Origin: Shewanella sp. KX20019
GTDB lineage: Bacteria; Pseudomonadota; Gammaproteobacteria; Enterobacterales; Shewanellaceae
Assembly (NCBI RefSeq): GCF_016757755.1
Contig: NZ_CP068437.1
Span: 4,154,001 to 4,218,000 of the forward strand
Length of the DNA: 64,000 nucleotides
Reading direction: 5' to 3'
Each line of letters begins with the position of its first letter. Position 1 is the stretch's first letter. The translations under genes were made by a program, and so were the position numbers. This document shows positions 54,536 to 63,985 of this stretch, piece by piece. The notes below the pieces were generated by a model, which was not told the DNA's origin, searched no databases, and was given only the letters and a program-made list of their open reading frames with translations.

Positions 54536-56263
54536 TTAAAACGGGAAGAGCATCGGCACTAATATAATGACAATCGACGAGTACAACAGCGACAGAGGCA
54601 GTCCCACTCTTAAAAAATCGGTAAAACGGTAATTTCCTGCGTTATAAACCATCAAATTTGTCTGGTAACCATAGGGCGAAATGAAACTCGCGCTGGCACC
54701 AAACACTACCGCCAAAATAAACGGCCTAGTATCAACCCCGTAGCTGAGCGCAATGGCGTAAGCGACAGGAAAAGCCAGTGCGGCGGCCGCATTATTAGTT
54801 ATCAATTCAGTCAGTAATAACGTCAATAAATACACGCACACAAATGCAGCGAAGACATCAAAACCATTCAATGAGCCCAAAATAAAATGAGCAATATCAT
54901 CTGCAAGACCGGTAGATAGCATCAAGTTAGCCAGACTTAACGCACTACCAACAATGACCACTAACTCAATAGGAAAGCGTCGTCTAAGCTCTGTTAAACT
55001 CACAGCACCAATCGCGACGTAGCTAATCAATAGTAAGGTTAAGCCTTTGACCAAAGGCAGCGCGCCTATCACGCTGGAAAAAATGGTCAGCACAAAGCCG
55101 AACAATACCCACTGGCTGCGCCTTTTATCTAAGCGAACGCTGAGATCAAGGCCACTAACCGCAGCAAAATCTGACGCCAATTTGGCATTATGGCTAAAAC
55201 CATCGCCAGGAGTAATGAGTAATACATCTCCCGCTTGTAACTCAATATCACCGAGGCCGCCTTTTAGTGGGTGATGCCCGCGGCGAATAGCTAGAACAGC
55301 CCCATCAAACCGCTCTCGAAACTTAGAGGCCTTCAATGAAGTACCCACAAGACTTGATGTAGGGGCGAGTACCGCTTCAACCAAATTCTGCCCTTTGGCT
55401 TGTTGCTTGCCAAACCACTCTAACCCATCAAACTGGTGTAATAGCTCAACGGATTCAACGGCACCACCAAAGCGCAATATGTCTTCACTTTGCAAAACCA
55501 GATGTGGCGGTACCGGACAAATACGAATGCCACTGCGTTCAAGTTCTACAAGATAGAGTTTTTTCAGTGCTCTTAGGCGATTGTCTATGACACTCCTGCC
55601 AATCAATTGCGACCGCTTTGCGACTCTGGCTTCAAGCAAGTAGGGTAAGCTTTCCTCTGCCCCCTCTTCACGCCTGTCGGGCAGAACATTAGCCAGCAAC
55701 ACCAGCAAAGCCACCCCTAAGGTTACAATCACTACACCTATGATAGAGAACTCAAAAAAACCCAAAGGCGCTAAGCCTGCATTCTCTACAAAAGAGTTAA
55801 CGATTAGGTTAGTTGAAGTGCCAATTAGGGTTAATGTACCGCCAAGAATAGCTGCGTATGACAGTGGTAATAACAGTTTAGCGGGCGCATGAGACTGATT
55901 GCGCCTAACCACGCCAATCAAGGATGACACTACTGCAGTATTGTTAGTAAACGATGACAATAGCGCAGTAGAGAGGCCCAACTTTGCCATCGTCGATGCC
56001 AGTGACCCTTGACCCACCACTTGACTAAGCTTACCCAGCAAAGAGGTTTTCTCAAGTGCCGTAGCCGCTAAAATAATCAGCACTAAGGTCACTAAGCCGG
56101 CATTAGTAAAACTTGCTAATGCCGTCTCTAGCTCGACCATCCCTAAAAGATAGCTCGTTAATGCCGCGGTAAAAAACAACGCCGCGGGTGTCCAAACCCC
56201 AGCCATTAAAGCAACGACTAGGGCAAATAAAATACTCGACAACACCCACAGTTCAGACACCAC
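54536..56263 (-). CDS. SLC13-type permease with RCK_C domains, probable sulfate transporter
   Basis: A 575-residue permease. GTG start overlaps the cysN stop by one base (TAGTG), so the two are coupled. Membrane halves: FTNAGLVTLVLIILAATALE, SFTNNTAVVSSLIGVVRR and LIGTSTNLIVNSFV at the start, and LLTELITNNAAAALAFPVAY at the end, matching SLC13 (DASS) signatures. The middle has two TrkA/RCK_C-like domains (RSQLIGRSVIDNRLRALKKL; SSLVGTSLKASKFRERFDG). Known: such SLC13-RCK_C proteins in cys operons are used for sulfate uptake. No CysPTWA transporter is present, so it may be the main sulfate importer. Confidence 0.85.
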   Translation of the reverse strand: MVSELWVLSSILFALVVALMAGVWTPAALFFTAALTSYLLGMVELETALASFTNAGLVTLVLIILAATALEKTSLLGKLSQVVGQGSLASTMAKLGLSTALLSSFTNNTAVVSSLIGVVRRNQSHAPAKLLLPLSYAAILGGTLTLIGTSTNLIVNSFVENAGLAPLGFFEFSIIGVVIVTLGVALLVLLANVLPDRREEGAEESLPYLLEARVAKRSQLIGRSVIDNRLRALKKLYLVELERSGIRICPVPPHLVLQSEDILRFGGAVESVELLHQFDGLEWFGKQQAKGQNLVEAVLAPTSSLVGTSLKASKFRERFDGAVLAIRRGHHPLKGGLGDIELQAGDVLLITPGDGFSHNAKLASDFAAVSGLDLSVRLDKRRSQWVLFGFVLTIFSSVIGALPLVKGLTLLLISYVAIGAVSLTELRRRFPIELVVIVGSALSLANLMLSTGLADDIAHFILGSLNGFDVFAAFVCVYLLTLLLTELITNNAAAALAFPVAYAIALSYGVDTRPFILAVVFGASASFISPYGYQTNLMVYNAGNYRFTDFLRVGLPLSLLYSSIVIILVPMLFPF

Positions 56264-57702
56264 TAGCCCTCTAACTTACTAATGTCTAGCGCTTGCCAAT
56301 GAGGGTATTGCTTGCGGATCAACGCATTTAACTCAAGTTCAAAACCTGTGAACTGACTCGTTGATTTGCTGGTTTTTGTGGTCGACACCGCCATGATGGC
56401 CGCCACTGTCGCATTGGATAATCTGTCGATTAAGATCATACCGCCAGTGTCACGGACTAGCGTATATGGGTCGATAGCAATCGCTTCATTTAGCTCAAGC
56501 GTTACCCGAGCCATATCATTTAAACCAATAACGTCACTGTTTTTACGCTCTAGTGTATTGATATCCACTAGATATTCGATATTTGTGATACTCGCTTGTA
56601 GCTTCTTACCAGCCACTTTAAGATCGTATAACTGGCCGATCTGTAGTGGTTTTTCATCCATCCAGGCAATATTGGCACTGAGCTGATTTGCGAGTGTTGG
56701 TGCATTATCAACTTGCGACAGCAGGTCACCACGCGAGATATCAATTTCATCCTCTAGGGTTAATGTCACCGCTTGACCGGCAATCGCTTCATCTAGATCA
56801 CCATCAAATGTCACGATACGCTCAACCTTACTGCGCTTGCCAGATGGCAAAGCCACCAGCTCGTCACCCACCTTGATAATGCCTGATGAAACAGTGCCAG
56901 AGAAACCTCTAAAGTCGAGATCTGGACGCAATACATATTGCACCGGAAAGCGTACTGGTAAGTTGTTTAATTCACGACGTGTATCGATATTTTCTAATAG
57001 CTCGAGTAACGTACCATCGGTATACCAAGGTGTTTGAGTACTGCGGTCGACCACATTGTCGCCTTTTAACGCCGATAGCGGCACATAGCGAATATCGATA
57101 TCACCCAACTGCGCGGCAAACTCTGCAAAATCCGCTTTGATGTCATTAAAGACTTTTTCGTCAAAACCGAGCAGATCCATTTTATTGATGGCAACCACAA
57201 AGTGACGCAGGCCAAGTTGTGAGGCAATAAACGCGTGACGGCGAGTCTGCGTTTGTACGCCATAGCGCGCATCAACCAAAATAACTGCTAAGTCACAGGT
57301 CGACGCTCCCGTGGCCATATTACGCGTGTACTGCTCATGGCCCGGAGTATCAGCAATAATGAACTTACGTTTGTCAGTTGAAAAATAGCGATAAGCCACA
57401 TCAATGGTAATGCCTTGCTCGCGCTCAGCTTGCAAGCCATCAACCAATAACGCTAGGTCAATCTCTTCACCTGTGGTGCCCATTTTGGCACTGTCACTCT
57501 TTAAACTAGCCAGTTGGTCTTCATAAATTTGCGCGCTGTCATGCAGTAAACGTCCTATCAAGGTGCTTTTACCATCATCGACACTACCGCATGTGAGAAA
57601 GCGCAACATGCCTTTATGTTGTTGCTGTGCTAAATACTCTTTCACACCTAAATCTTCTAGCTCAGCGGCTAAGCGGGTGTTGTTATCTACTGCTTGGTTC
57701 AT
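56263..57702 (-). CDS. cysN: Sulfate adenylyltransferase subunit 1, CysN (GTPase)
   Basis: A 479-residue GTPase subunit of ATP sulfurylase. Known: with CysD it makes APS from ATP and sulfate, driven by GTP hydrolysis. Seen: [19 protein letters not shown] (G1), [14 protein letters not shown] (G2), [19 protein letters not shown] (G3), AINKMDL (G4) and the beta-barrel domains 2 and 3. It is not fused to CysC, unlike CysNC of some bacteria, and a separate cysC is nearby. Directly downstream of cysD and translationally coupled to SLC13. Confidence 0.96.
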   Translation of the reverse strand: MNQAVDNNTRLAAELEDLGVKEYLAQQQHKGMLRFLTCGSVDDGKSTLIGRLLHDSAQIYEDQLASLKSDSAKMGTTGEEIDLALLVDGLQAEREQGITIDVAYRYFSTDKRKFIIADTPGHEQYTRNMATGASTCDLAVILVDARYGVQTQTRRHAFIASQLGLRHFVVAINKMDLLGFDEKVFNDIKADFAEFAAQLGDIDIRYVPLSALKGDNVVDRSTQTPWYTDGTLLELLENIDTRRELNNLPVRFPVQYVLRPDLDFRGFSGTVSSGIIKVGDELVALPSGKRSKVERIVTFDGDLDEAIAGQAVTLTLEDEIDISRGDLLSQVDNAPTLANQLSANIAWMDEKPLQIGQLYDLKVAGKKLQASITNIEYLVDINTLERKNSDVIGLNDMARVTLELNEAIAIDPYTLVRDTGGMILIDRLSNATVAAIMAVSTTKTSKSTSQFTGFELELNALIRKQYPHWQALDISKLEG

Positions 57703-57746
57703 GATTAATTCCTTTGAAATCTGACAATGCTTAGCACTTATTGCGC

Positions 57747-58655
57747 CTAGAAGTAGCCTTGGCGCTTTTTAAGTTCCATCGATGCACTTTGATCTGAATC
57801 GATAAGTCGGCCCTGACGCTCACTTGAACGTGTTAGCAGCATCTCTTCGATAATCTTCTCAAGCGTGTCAGCTTCTGAGTGCATCGCCCCTGTTAACGGG
57901 TAGCAACCTAATGTTCTAAAGCGCACTAATTCATCTTTAACCGTTTCGCCCTCTTCTAAAGGCAACCTGTCATCATCAACCATAATCATCATGCCATCAC
58001 GCTCAACGACAGGACGTTTTTGGGCAAAATACAGTGGTACCAATTTAATATCTTCTTGGTAGATATATTGCCAAATATCTAACTCAGTCCAGTTTGAAAG
58101 TGGGAAGACTCGAATGCTTTCACCTTTATTGACTGCACCGTTATAGGTACGCCACAGCTCTGGACGTTGATTTTTAGGGTCCCATGTATGGTGCTTATCA
58201 CGGAAAGAATATACGCGCTCTTTAGCGCGAGATTTCTCTTCATCGCGGCGAGCACCGCCAAACGCGGCATCAAAACCATACTTATTTAACGCTTGCTTCA
58301 GTCCTTGAGTTTTCATGATATCGGTATGTTTAGCACTACCATGCGTAAACGGACCAACCCCCATAGCGACACCCTCAGGGTTTTTATGCACCAGTAATTC
58401 AAAGCCAAACTCTTTAGCCTGCGCATCACGAAATGCGATCATCTCTTTGAATTTCCAGTCGGTATCCACATGCAGCAATGGAAAAGGTATTTTCGCAGGG
58501 TAGAACGCTTTGCGTGCCAAATGCAGCATCACAGAAGAGTCTTTACCGATGGAATACATCATTACTGGGTTATCAAACTCAGCCGCGACTTCGCGAATAA
58601 TTTGAATACTCTCAGCTTCGAGTTGTTGTAAATGGCTTAACTCTTTGGCGGCCAT
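57747..58655 (-). CDS. cysD: Sulfate adenylyltransferase subunit 2, CysD
   Basis: 302 residues from the ATG at 58655 (GGAG 8 nt upstream), exactly the E. coli length; a frame extending to 58694 would add 13 residues. Known: the catalytic N-type ATP pyrophosphatase subunit that adenylates sulfate. Seen: [20 protein letters not shown] (PP-loop-like), [53 protein letters not shown] and [13 protein letters not shown]. Precedes cysN; cobA lies 45 bp upstream. Confidence 0.96.
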   Translation of the reverse strand: MAAKELSHLQQLEAESIQIIREVAAEFDNPVMMYSIGKDSSVMLHLARKAFYPAKIPFPLLHVDTDWKFKEMIAFRDAQAKEFGFELLVHKNPEGVAMGVGPFTHGSAKHTDIMKTQGLKQALNKYGFDAAFGGARRDEEKSRAKERVYSFRDKHHTWDPKNQRPELWRTYNGAVNKGESIRVFPLSNWTELDIWQYIYQEDIKLVPLYFAQKRPVVERDGMMIMVDDDRLPLEEGETVKDELVRFRTLGCYPLTGAMHSEADTLEKIIEEMLLTRSSERQGRLIDSDQSASMELKKRQGYF

Positions 58656-58700
58656 GCTAATTCTCCGTCTTCTTGAATCGATTGTGCTAAGCACATCTCT

Positions 58701-59513
58701 TTAATTTGTGTTGTTAAGCTTGGCTTCGCTACTTTGCGCGCCTTGGGGCTTAAACCAGTTGAGGCTATCAGCGAGCTCAACCACCTCACCTATCACCATT
58801 AATGCGGGCATCACTAATTCTGGATCCGCAGCTAACTGCTCAATATTTCCTAACGTGCCAATGAAGGTTCGCTGCTCATGGGTTGTTGCTTTCGATACTA
58901 TTGCCACTGGGGTATTCAGCGACCGCCCTGAACCAACTAAGCCTGCTTTAATAACTCCGGCATTGAGGATCCCCATATATACCACTAAGGTGTTGCTAGG
59001 GTTGGCGTATCCTTGCCAGTCCATCGGACGACTCGCCAACTGACAGTGACCGGTAATAAAGCTCACACCCTGAGCATAATCTCGGTGCGTCAATGGGATG
59101 CCAGCATAAGCAGCCGTGCCGCTTGCAGCAGTGATCCCTGGAACGACTTCAAACTCAAGACCCGCTGCCACAATCGTTTGTAACTCTTCACCACCACGAC
59201 CAAAAATAAAAGGATCGCCACCTTTAAGGCGTACCACATTTTTACGGGTAAATGCCTTGGTCACCAGCAGTTGATTAATTTCACTTTGCGCCGCGCTGTG
59301 TTTACCCGCACGCTTTCCCACTGCTATTTTTTCAGCTTTAGTTGGAATGAGTGCCATGATATCTTCGCTCACTAAGGCGTCGTACAGCACCACGTCGGCA
59401 GATTGCAATACGCGATATGCTTTAACCGTTAGCAGATCCACATCACCAGGGCCTGCTCCCACTAGCCACACCTTCCCTCCTGCGGCTTGACCCGGTAAAG
59501 ATACAATCTCCAT
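58701..59513 (-). CDS. cobA: Uroporphyrinogen-III C-methyltransferase (SUMT, CobA-type)
   Basis: A 270-residue SAM-dependent methyltransferase. Known: makes precorrin-2 from uroporphyrinogen III, the first step to sirohaem (needed by sulfite and nitrite reductases) and cobalamin. Seen: VWLVGAGPGDVDLLTVKAYR, DVVLYDALVS, VRLKGGDPFIFGRGGEELQT and VPGITAASGTAAYAGIPLTH. Only the methyltransferase half is present; no CysG-type oxidase/ferrochelatase domain. GAGG lies 7 nt before the ATG. First gene of the cys cluster, consistent with a supply of sirohaem for sulfite reductase encoded elsewhere. Confidence 0.93.
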   Translation of the reverse strand: MEIVSLPGQAAGGKVWLVGAGPGDVDLLTVKAYRVLQSADVVLYDALVSEDIMALIPTKAEKIAVGKRAGKHSAAQSEINQLLVTKAFTRKNVVRLKGGDPFIFGRGGEELQTIVAAGLEFEVVPGITAASGTAAYAGIPLTHRDYAQGVSFITGHCQLASRPMDWQGYANPSNTLVVYMGILNAGVIKAGLVGSGRSLNTPVAIVSKATTHEQRTFIGTLGNIEQLAADPELVMPALMVIGEVVELADSLNWFKPQGAQSSEAKLNNTN

Positions 59514-59940
59514 AACGCTACCTCACTCTAAATTTGATAAGGTGAATATAGCCGCCCTCTTATTCCATAATAAATAGGAAATTCGAAGCATTTATAACTT
59601 TTAGTTATTAAAAGACTCATAATATTTGTCTACATAAGAAAGCTAAACACTTATCGATTATAAAACAATGACTTAGGAAGAAGTGTTGAGTTTGTGTTGC
59701 ACAAAATCAGAGATACAGTGTGACCAATTTAGCTCTAAGTTATTGCATTTAGATCTAGGGAGCATTCTCAAAATCTCGTTTATATCACGGTGGCTACCCC
59801 TTAGCCGCCATTCAGTTAGCAAATGAATACCGTCATGTAGGTTAGCAGCTTGCTATGACACTGTTAAACCCCGCAATAGCTAGGTAGAATTGCGGCAAAT
59901 AAAAAAACAAGCGCTGTTTTAACCACTTTCAGGGAATGTT
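59514..59940. other. Divergent promoter region of the cys cluster and pldA
   Basis: 427 bp with no gene. It holds promoters for the minus-strand sulfate genes and plus-strand pldA. A perfect ATAACT-TTT-AGTTAT palindrome (listed separately) and a TTCC-N10-GGAA pair (around 59560-59582) are candidate CysB-type sites. Ribosome sites for both genes are clear. Confidence 0.45.
59594..59608. promoter_or_regulatory. Palindrome upstream of the sulfate-assimilation operon
   Basis: ATAACTTTTAGTTAT, a perfect 6-3-6 inverted repeat about 80 bp before the cobA start. Sulfate-assimilation genes are normally activated by CysB, a LysR-type regulator that binds such AT-rich palindromes. The link to CysB is an inference from context. 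Confidence 0.35.
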
Positions 59941-60888
59941 ATGAATACGCTAGGCACGCTATTATTGTCTATTGGTTTGGGCTGCTCTTTTGCATCGTTT
60001 GCAGAAACGACCAAGGCGGAGAGCACTGAAACCGTTCGCAAGACTGAAGATATCGAAGTAAAAAGAGCACCATCACTAGTTGCAATGCGGGTCTCTAAAG
60101 AGAGTGCAACAGGCGATCTACCCTATGTGATCACGCCTCACAAGGTGAACTACATTCTTCCTGTGACTTACAGCTCCTCTCCTAATATTGCACCTTTTGC
60201 TGAAGAGGCTGCCGACCACCCCTTTGAACTGGATAATGTCGAAGCCAAGTTTCAAATAAGCTTTAAATTTCCGCTGTGGCACAATGTATTTGGCGATAAT
60301 GGCCACCTCTTTGCGGCTTACACCAACCAATCGTATTGGCAGGTATATAACAAGGATATCTCTTCACCCTTTAGAGAAACCAATCACGAACCTGAAATAT
60401 TCATGGTATTCACTAATGATTGGCAGGTGGGGCCTTTAAAGAACTCTTTTTGGGGGGTCGGTGCCGTGCATCAGTCCAACGGCCAAGCGGGTTCATTATC
60501 CAGAAGCTGGAATCGCTTATACGGCATGATGATATTTGATTCAGGTCCATTTGCGCTTGAGACTAAGGCATGGTGGCGCATACCTGAAGATGAAAAAGAA
60601 ACCCCGACCTCGCCAAGTGGTGATGATAACCCTGATATCATCGACTATATGGGCAACATTGAGTTCACTGGTGTCTATGGTATTGATGAACATAGATTTA
60701 GCTTAATGGTGCGTAATTACATTCAGAAACCTAATTATGGCGCTGTAGAGTTTACCTGGAGCTACCCTATCATGGGCAACCTTAGACTCTATACTCAGTA
60801 CTTCAATGGCTACGGCGAAAGTCTTATCGACTATAATGCACATAACCAACGCATAGGTATCGGGATCTCTATCAACGACATTTTGTAA
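59941..60888 (+). CDS. pldA: Outer-membrane phospholipase A (PldA/OMPLA)
   Basis: A 315-residue protein. A signal peptide (cleaved near SFA-ET) and a long acidic N-terminal region of about 60 residues precede the barrel. The catalytic set is conserved: VHQSNGQ at 176-182 gives His177 and Ser179, and SRSWNRLYG gives Asn191, at the same spacing as His142/Ser144/Asn156 of E. coli OMPLA. Known: a calcium-dependent outer-membrane enzyme that removes misplaced phospholipids from the outer leaflet and is active as a dimer. AGGGA lies before the ATG. A large hairpin separates it from the S41-like gene downstream. Confidence 0.9.
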   Translation: MNTLGTLLLSIGLGCSFASFAETTKAESTETVRKTEDIEVKRAPSLVAMRVSKESATGDLPYVITPHKVNYILPVTYSSSPNIAPFAEEAADHPFELDNVEAKFQISFKFPLWHNVFGDNGHLFAAYTNQSYWQVYNKDISSPFRETNHEPEIFMVFTNDWQVGPLKNSFWGVGAVHQSNGQAGSLSRSWNRLYGMMIFDSGPFALETKAWWRIPEDEKETPTSPSGDDNPDIIDYMGNIEFTGVYGIDEHRFSLMVRNYIQKPNYGAVEFTWSYPIMGNLRLYTQYFNGYGESLIDYNAHNQRIGIGISINDIL

Positions 60889-60922
60889 CTATGCTTATCT
60901 AGCCTAGAAAATTAAAGGCTAT

Positions 60923-60953
60923 GCAGGCCTAACCTAAAATAGGTTAGGCCTGC
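60923..60953. repeat. Strong perfect hairpin between pldA and the S41-like gene
   Basis: A 14-bp perfect stem (60923-60936 with 60940-60953) with loop AAA. It has no T tract on either strand. Located 35 bp after pldA and 18 bp before the next ATG, it could pause RNA polymerase, set the 3' end of the pldA message or hide the ribosome site of the next gene. Confidence 0.7.
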
Positions 60954-60970
60954 CATATCAAGGAATAGAT

Positions 60971-62458
60971 ATGAGCGAGAGCTTTAAAAGCATAGTAATG
61001 TTATTGGCACTTATGATGGGCATAAGTGCAGCTCAACTGATTCGACTGTCCTTTTTCCCGCACACCGCCTCCTATCAACTAAGTCCAGAACAGCAGCGCC
61101 AAGATATTAGTCAACTCTTAGCCGCCATAAATCAAAAATCAGCTTTCGCAGCATTCGATCCCAGTCGCAAACACGCTTTTAATCAACAAGCACGACTACT
61201 GCTAAACACTAACTTACCATCCACTAATGCCGCTGCTTTTCAAATTAGATTACAACGCTGGGTTTCATCGTTAAACGATCCAGCTATCACAGTAAAATTG
61301 CCCGATAGAGTGCAGCGGTTTGCCGATGTAAAACAGTTTCCTGGCCAGCTACAATTCGATGGTCAACATTGGTTAGCCTATACCGCAATAAATAGACCAT
61401 TCGATGAGGATTTTCCTTATCTGACCCACATCGATGGACTCCCCATGCAACGCTGGGAACAAGCAGCCCAGCGCTACATTCCCGACTCTATCAAGTTATC
61501 GGCAAAAGAGCAGAGTCATTGGCTACGGCGTATCAATCGACTTAAATTAGATATAGGGCTAACCATCTCCAATAATATCGTTTTGACACTCTCCAATCCC
61601 GAGGGCAACGCCATACAACGTAAGGTTGTTTTAGTCAGCAAAAATCAGCAGCGCGATGATACTCACCCGCTAACAACATCTACCCAAGCTGTCCACCCTT
61701 CATCTATTAGACAACACGTTATTCGATACCCCGCAGATAGTGAATTCGCGGCGCTGATTTTGGAGCAACTCGCATCGAGCAATCCAAAACAAGATCTACT
61801 ACTCGATATCAGACATTTAGCGACAGCAGATACGGCTTTAACCCATTGGCTACAAAGCCAGTTTGCGCCGCAATACTCTGCATATAACCGTGCTATCGGA
61901 TTAGTCAAATACAAACGATCCACCCACACGACCACAACATCATTTGCCAAACAACATTTTAAGCCCATTGAACGGCTACACTTTTTCGAGCAAGTTAACC
62001 TAGAAATGCTTGGGTTCGATAACCAAATTCAAGATTCGTCCAGTTTTAGCCACTGGCTTGTCCGCAGCTCAAATCATACCCGTTCAAACAGCAAGCTTAA
62101 CTCGCGTAAATTGAACCTATTAGTCGACTCTAGTTGCCAGCAAGAGTGTGAATGGCTGGCATTGATGGCATCTGCCTGGCCAAATGTACAACTTGTTGGA
62201 GAAAGAACCAGAGGCAGCCCAAGCCCGCGCCATTACATTACACTCATCCAAAGTGGCATACAGCTTAGCTTCAGTGCTGGCTTAACTTACAGCGCTCATG
62301 GAAAGTTAGTCTCGGGAATAGGCATCTCTCCGACAATAGCTCTTAATAACCTCGCTCTTAGTCAAGAAAGTATCAGCCAGCTGATCGCTGCTAAATCTAT
62401 CGTTCCAACACACACATCAAGCGCCAATACACTCTCAACAGCTAAAAGATCGCCATAA
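60971..62458 (+). CDS. Degenerate S41-like (tail-specific protease-like) membrane protein
   Basis: A 495-residue protein with an N-terminal membrane anchor (about 6-28). The C-terminal half keeps the outline of S41 peptidases: LLLDIRHLATADTALTHWLQ (compare LIIDLRxNxGG), then LLVDSSCQQECEWLALMA where a catalytic S-A-S/A-A-E would be, VQLVGERTRGSPSPR (compare VVGExTxG) and SGIGISPTIAL (compare GxGIxPD). The catalytic Ser is not clearly present (Cys/Gln instead) and the GG of the first motif is lost. A usual catalytic Lys is not obvious. Inferred: an inactive, structural or regulatory homologue. Its neighbour pldA may be functionally linked. Its end carries a terminator. Confidence 0.55.
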   Translation: MSESFKSIVMLLALMMGISAAQLIRLSFFPHTASYQLSPEQQRQDISQLLAAINQKSAFAAFDPSRKHAFNQQARLLLNTNLPSTNAAAFQIRLQRWVSSLNDPAITVKLPDRVQRFADVKQFPGQLQFDGQHWLAYTAINRPFDEDFPYLTHIDGLPMQRWEQAAQRYIPDSIKLSAKEQSHWLRRINRLKLDIGLTISNNIVLTLSNPEGNAIQRKVVLVSKNQQRDDTHPLTTSTQAVHPSSIRQHVIRYPADSEFAALILEQLASSNPKQDLLLDIRHLATADTALTHWLQSQFAPQYSAYNRAIGLVKYKRSTHTTTTSFAKQHFKPIERLHFFEQVNLEMLGFDNQIQDSSSFSHWLVRSSNHTRSNSKLNSRKLNLLVDSSCQQECEWLALMASAWPNVQLVGERTRGSPSPRHYITLIQSGIQLSFSAGLTYSAHGKLVSGIGISPTIALNNLALSQESISQLIAAKSIVPTHTSSANTLSTAKRSP

Positions 62459-62469
62459 AGGCATCTTTT
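62444..62469 (+). terminator. Intrinsic terminator overlapping the S41-like gene's stop codon
   Basis: AAAAGAT-C-GCC pairs with GGC-ATCTTTT (62444-62454 with 62460-62469), one bulged base, loop ATAAA containing the stop codon TAA at 62456-62458. It ends in a short T run. Confidence 0.55.
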
Positions 62470-62526
62470 ACGATGAAGATCCGCACTTTTGTTCCATCGC
62501 TTGCTTAAGTAGGGTATAAGGGCACT

Positions 62527-63390
62527 ATGAAAACCCCTAAACGACTCCAACCATTGGTTGATGAAGGATTAATAGACGAAGTTATTCGTCCATTAATGAG
62601 CGGAAAAGAAGCCGACGTCTATATCGTAAGATGTGGTGATGATGTCCGCTGCGCGAAAATCTACAAAGAAGCCGACAAACGTAGTTTTAAAAAAGCAGTC
62701 GAATATCGTGAAGGCCGCAAAGGTCGCAATAGCCGACGGGCTCGTGCGATGGAAAAAGGCTCCAATTATGGCCGTCAAGAACAGGAGCAAGCCTGGCAAA
62801 ATGCTGAAGTAGATGCGTTATACCGCCTCGCTTACGCTGGAGTACGAGTGCCTCAACCCTACGGCTGCTTTGATGGTGTTTTACTCATGGAGCTGGTGAC
62901 CGATGATGCTGGCTACGTTGCACCTAGATTAAACGATATCACCCTCACAGCAGATATGGCCATCGCCCACCATTATCAAATCATGAAAGATGTGCAACGT
63001 ATGCTTTGTGCCGGTCTGATCCATGGCGACCTGTCTGAATTTAATGTTCTGCTAGATGATATTGGCCCTGTGATTATCGATCTACCACAAGCTGTCGATG
63101 CTGCAGCAAATAATAACGCCAAGCGCATGCTGTTGCGTGATGTAAATAACATGACCCAATATTATGGCCAGTTTGCTCCCTCGCTGCTCAAAACCAAGTA
63201 TGCACAAGAGATGTGGCTGAAATTTGAATCTGGCGATCTTACGCCAGAGAGTGAACTAACCGGCGAATTTATTGAGAGTGAGCATACCGCGGATATCAAT
63301 GCGGTATTGGAAGAGATCCAAGCGGCATTCGAAGAGGAACAGCAACGTAAAGAGCGTATCAGTGATGCAGCAGCGCAAGATGAGTATTAA
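62527..63390 (+). CDS. RIO-family atypical serine kinase
   Basis: A 287-residue RIO1-like kinase. Seen: RPLMSGKEADVYIVRCGDDV (ATP loop, lacking the usual glycine-rich pattern), CAKIYK (Lys), NAEVDALYRL (Glu), LIHGDLSEFNVLL (catalytic loop, Asp-x-x-x-x-Asn) and GPVIIDLPQAVD (metal-binding Asp). Known: eukaryotic RIO1 acts in ribosome maturation; bacterial members are present in many gammaproteobacteria with roles not well defined. The C-terminal tail is acidic (FEEEQQRKERISDAAAQDEY). Its 3' end shares a bidirectional terminator with the convergent peroxiredoxin gene. Confidence 0.85.
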   Translation: MKTPKRLQPLVDEGLIDEVIRPLMSGKEADVYIVRCGDDVRCAKIYKEADKRSFKKAVEYREGRKGRNSRRARAMEKGSNYGRQEQEQAWQNAEVDALYRLAYAGVRVPQPYGCFDGVLLMELVTDDAGYVAPRLNDITLTADMAIAHHYQIMKDVQRMLCAGLIHGDLSEFNVLLDDIGPVIIDLPQAVDAAANNNAKRMLLRDVNNMTQYYGQFAPSLLKTKYAQEMWLKFESGDLTPESELTGEFIESEHTADINAVLEEIQAAFEEEQQRKERISDAAAQDEY

Positions 63391-63418
63391 GTAGCCTTTC
63401 TTTTCTGAAACTGAACGA

Positions 63419-63454
63419 TAAAAAAGCCCAGCAAAAAAGTGTTGGGCTTTTTTA
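63419..63454. terminator. Bidirectional terminator between RIO kinase and peroxiredoxin genes
   Basis: A/T blocks flank an AAAAAAGCCCA/TGGGCTTTTTT stem (63420-63430 with 63443-63453) with a 12-nt loop. There are T6 tracts on both strands, so it serves both convergent genes. Confidence 0.9.
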
Positions 63455-63472
63455 TATCAAATACAGCTAAAA

Positions 63473-63985
63473 CTATTCCACTTGTGCTGATTCGCTATCA
63501 CTAGCAGGCTCATCTTCAGCCGCTTTTTCAATCCCAAGCGCCTTTAACGTTGCAGCAATATCTTCAGCTGCCGTTTCGGCATTGATGTCATCATCAATTT
63601 TTAAGATTTTGCCATCTTCACCGATGTAAAAGGTCACTCGGCTGGCAACACGGACAAAATTAAGCACGTCATAGGCTTTGGCAGTTTCTTTGGTCGGATC
63701 GCTCAGCATTGGGAAGTCTGCTTTTTGCTCTTTAGCAAACGCTTGGTTATCTTCAAGATCGTCGACGCTCGCCATCATATATGCCGCATTGTACTCGCGG
63801 ATCAGGTGCCCTTTTTGTACTAAAGACTTACATTCGAGTGTGCAACCATGAGTATTCGCCATTGGATACCATGCCAATACTAGCGTCTGCTTGCCTTTGT
63901 AGTCACTCAATTGATAAAAGTGGCCATCAGTGGCCTGAAGCTTAAAACTGGGTGCTGTGTCACCCACTTTTAAATCGGTAGCCAT
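63473..63985 (-). CDS. Peroxiredoxin of the AhpC/TSA-BCP type
   Basis: A 170-residue protein. Known: reduces hydrogen peroxide or organic peroxides with a thiol. Seen: VGDTAPSFKLQATDGHFYQL, LVLAWYPMANTHGCTLECKS with the peroxidatic Cys48 (T-x-x-C context Thr45-Cys48) and Cys52 four residues on, as in BCP-type enzymes where it may be the resolving Cys, and ASRVTFYIGEDGKILKIDDD near the end. A 20-residue acidic C-terminal tail (EKAAEDEPASDSESAQVE) is unusual for the family. The gene reaches to within 16 bp of the window end, so its upstream region is not visible. Confidence 0.87.
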   Translation of the reverse strand: MATDLKVGDTAPSFKLQATDGHFYQLSDYKGKQTLVLAWYPMANTHGCTLECKSLVQKGHLIREYNAAYMMASVDDLEDNQAFAKEQKADFPMLSDPTKETAKAYDVLNFVRVASRVTFYIGEDGKILKIDDDINAETAAEDIAATLKALGIEKAAEDEPASDSESAQVE

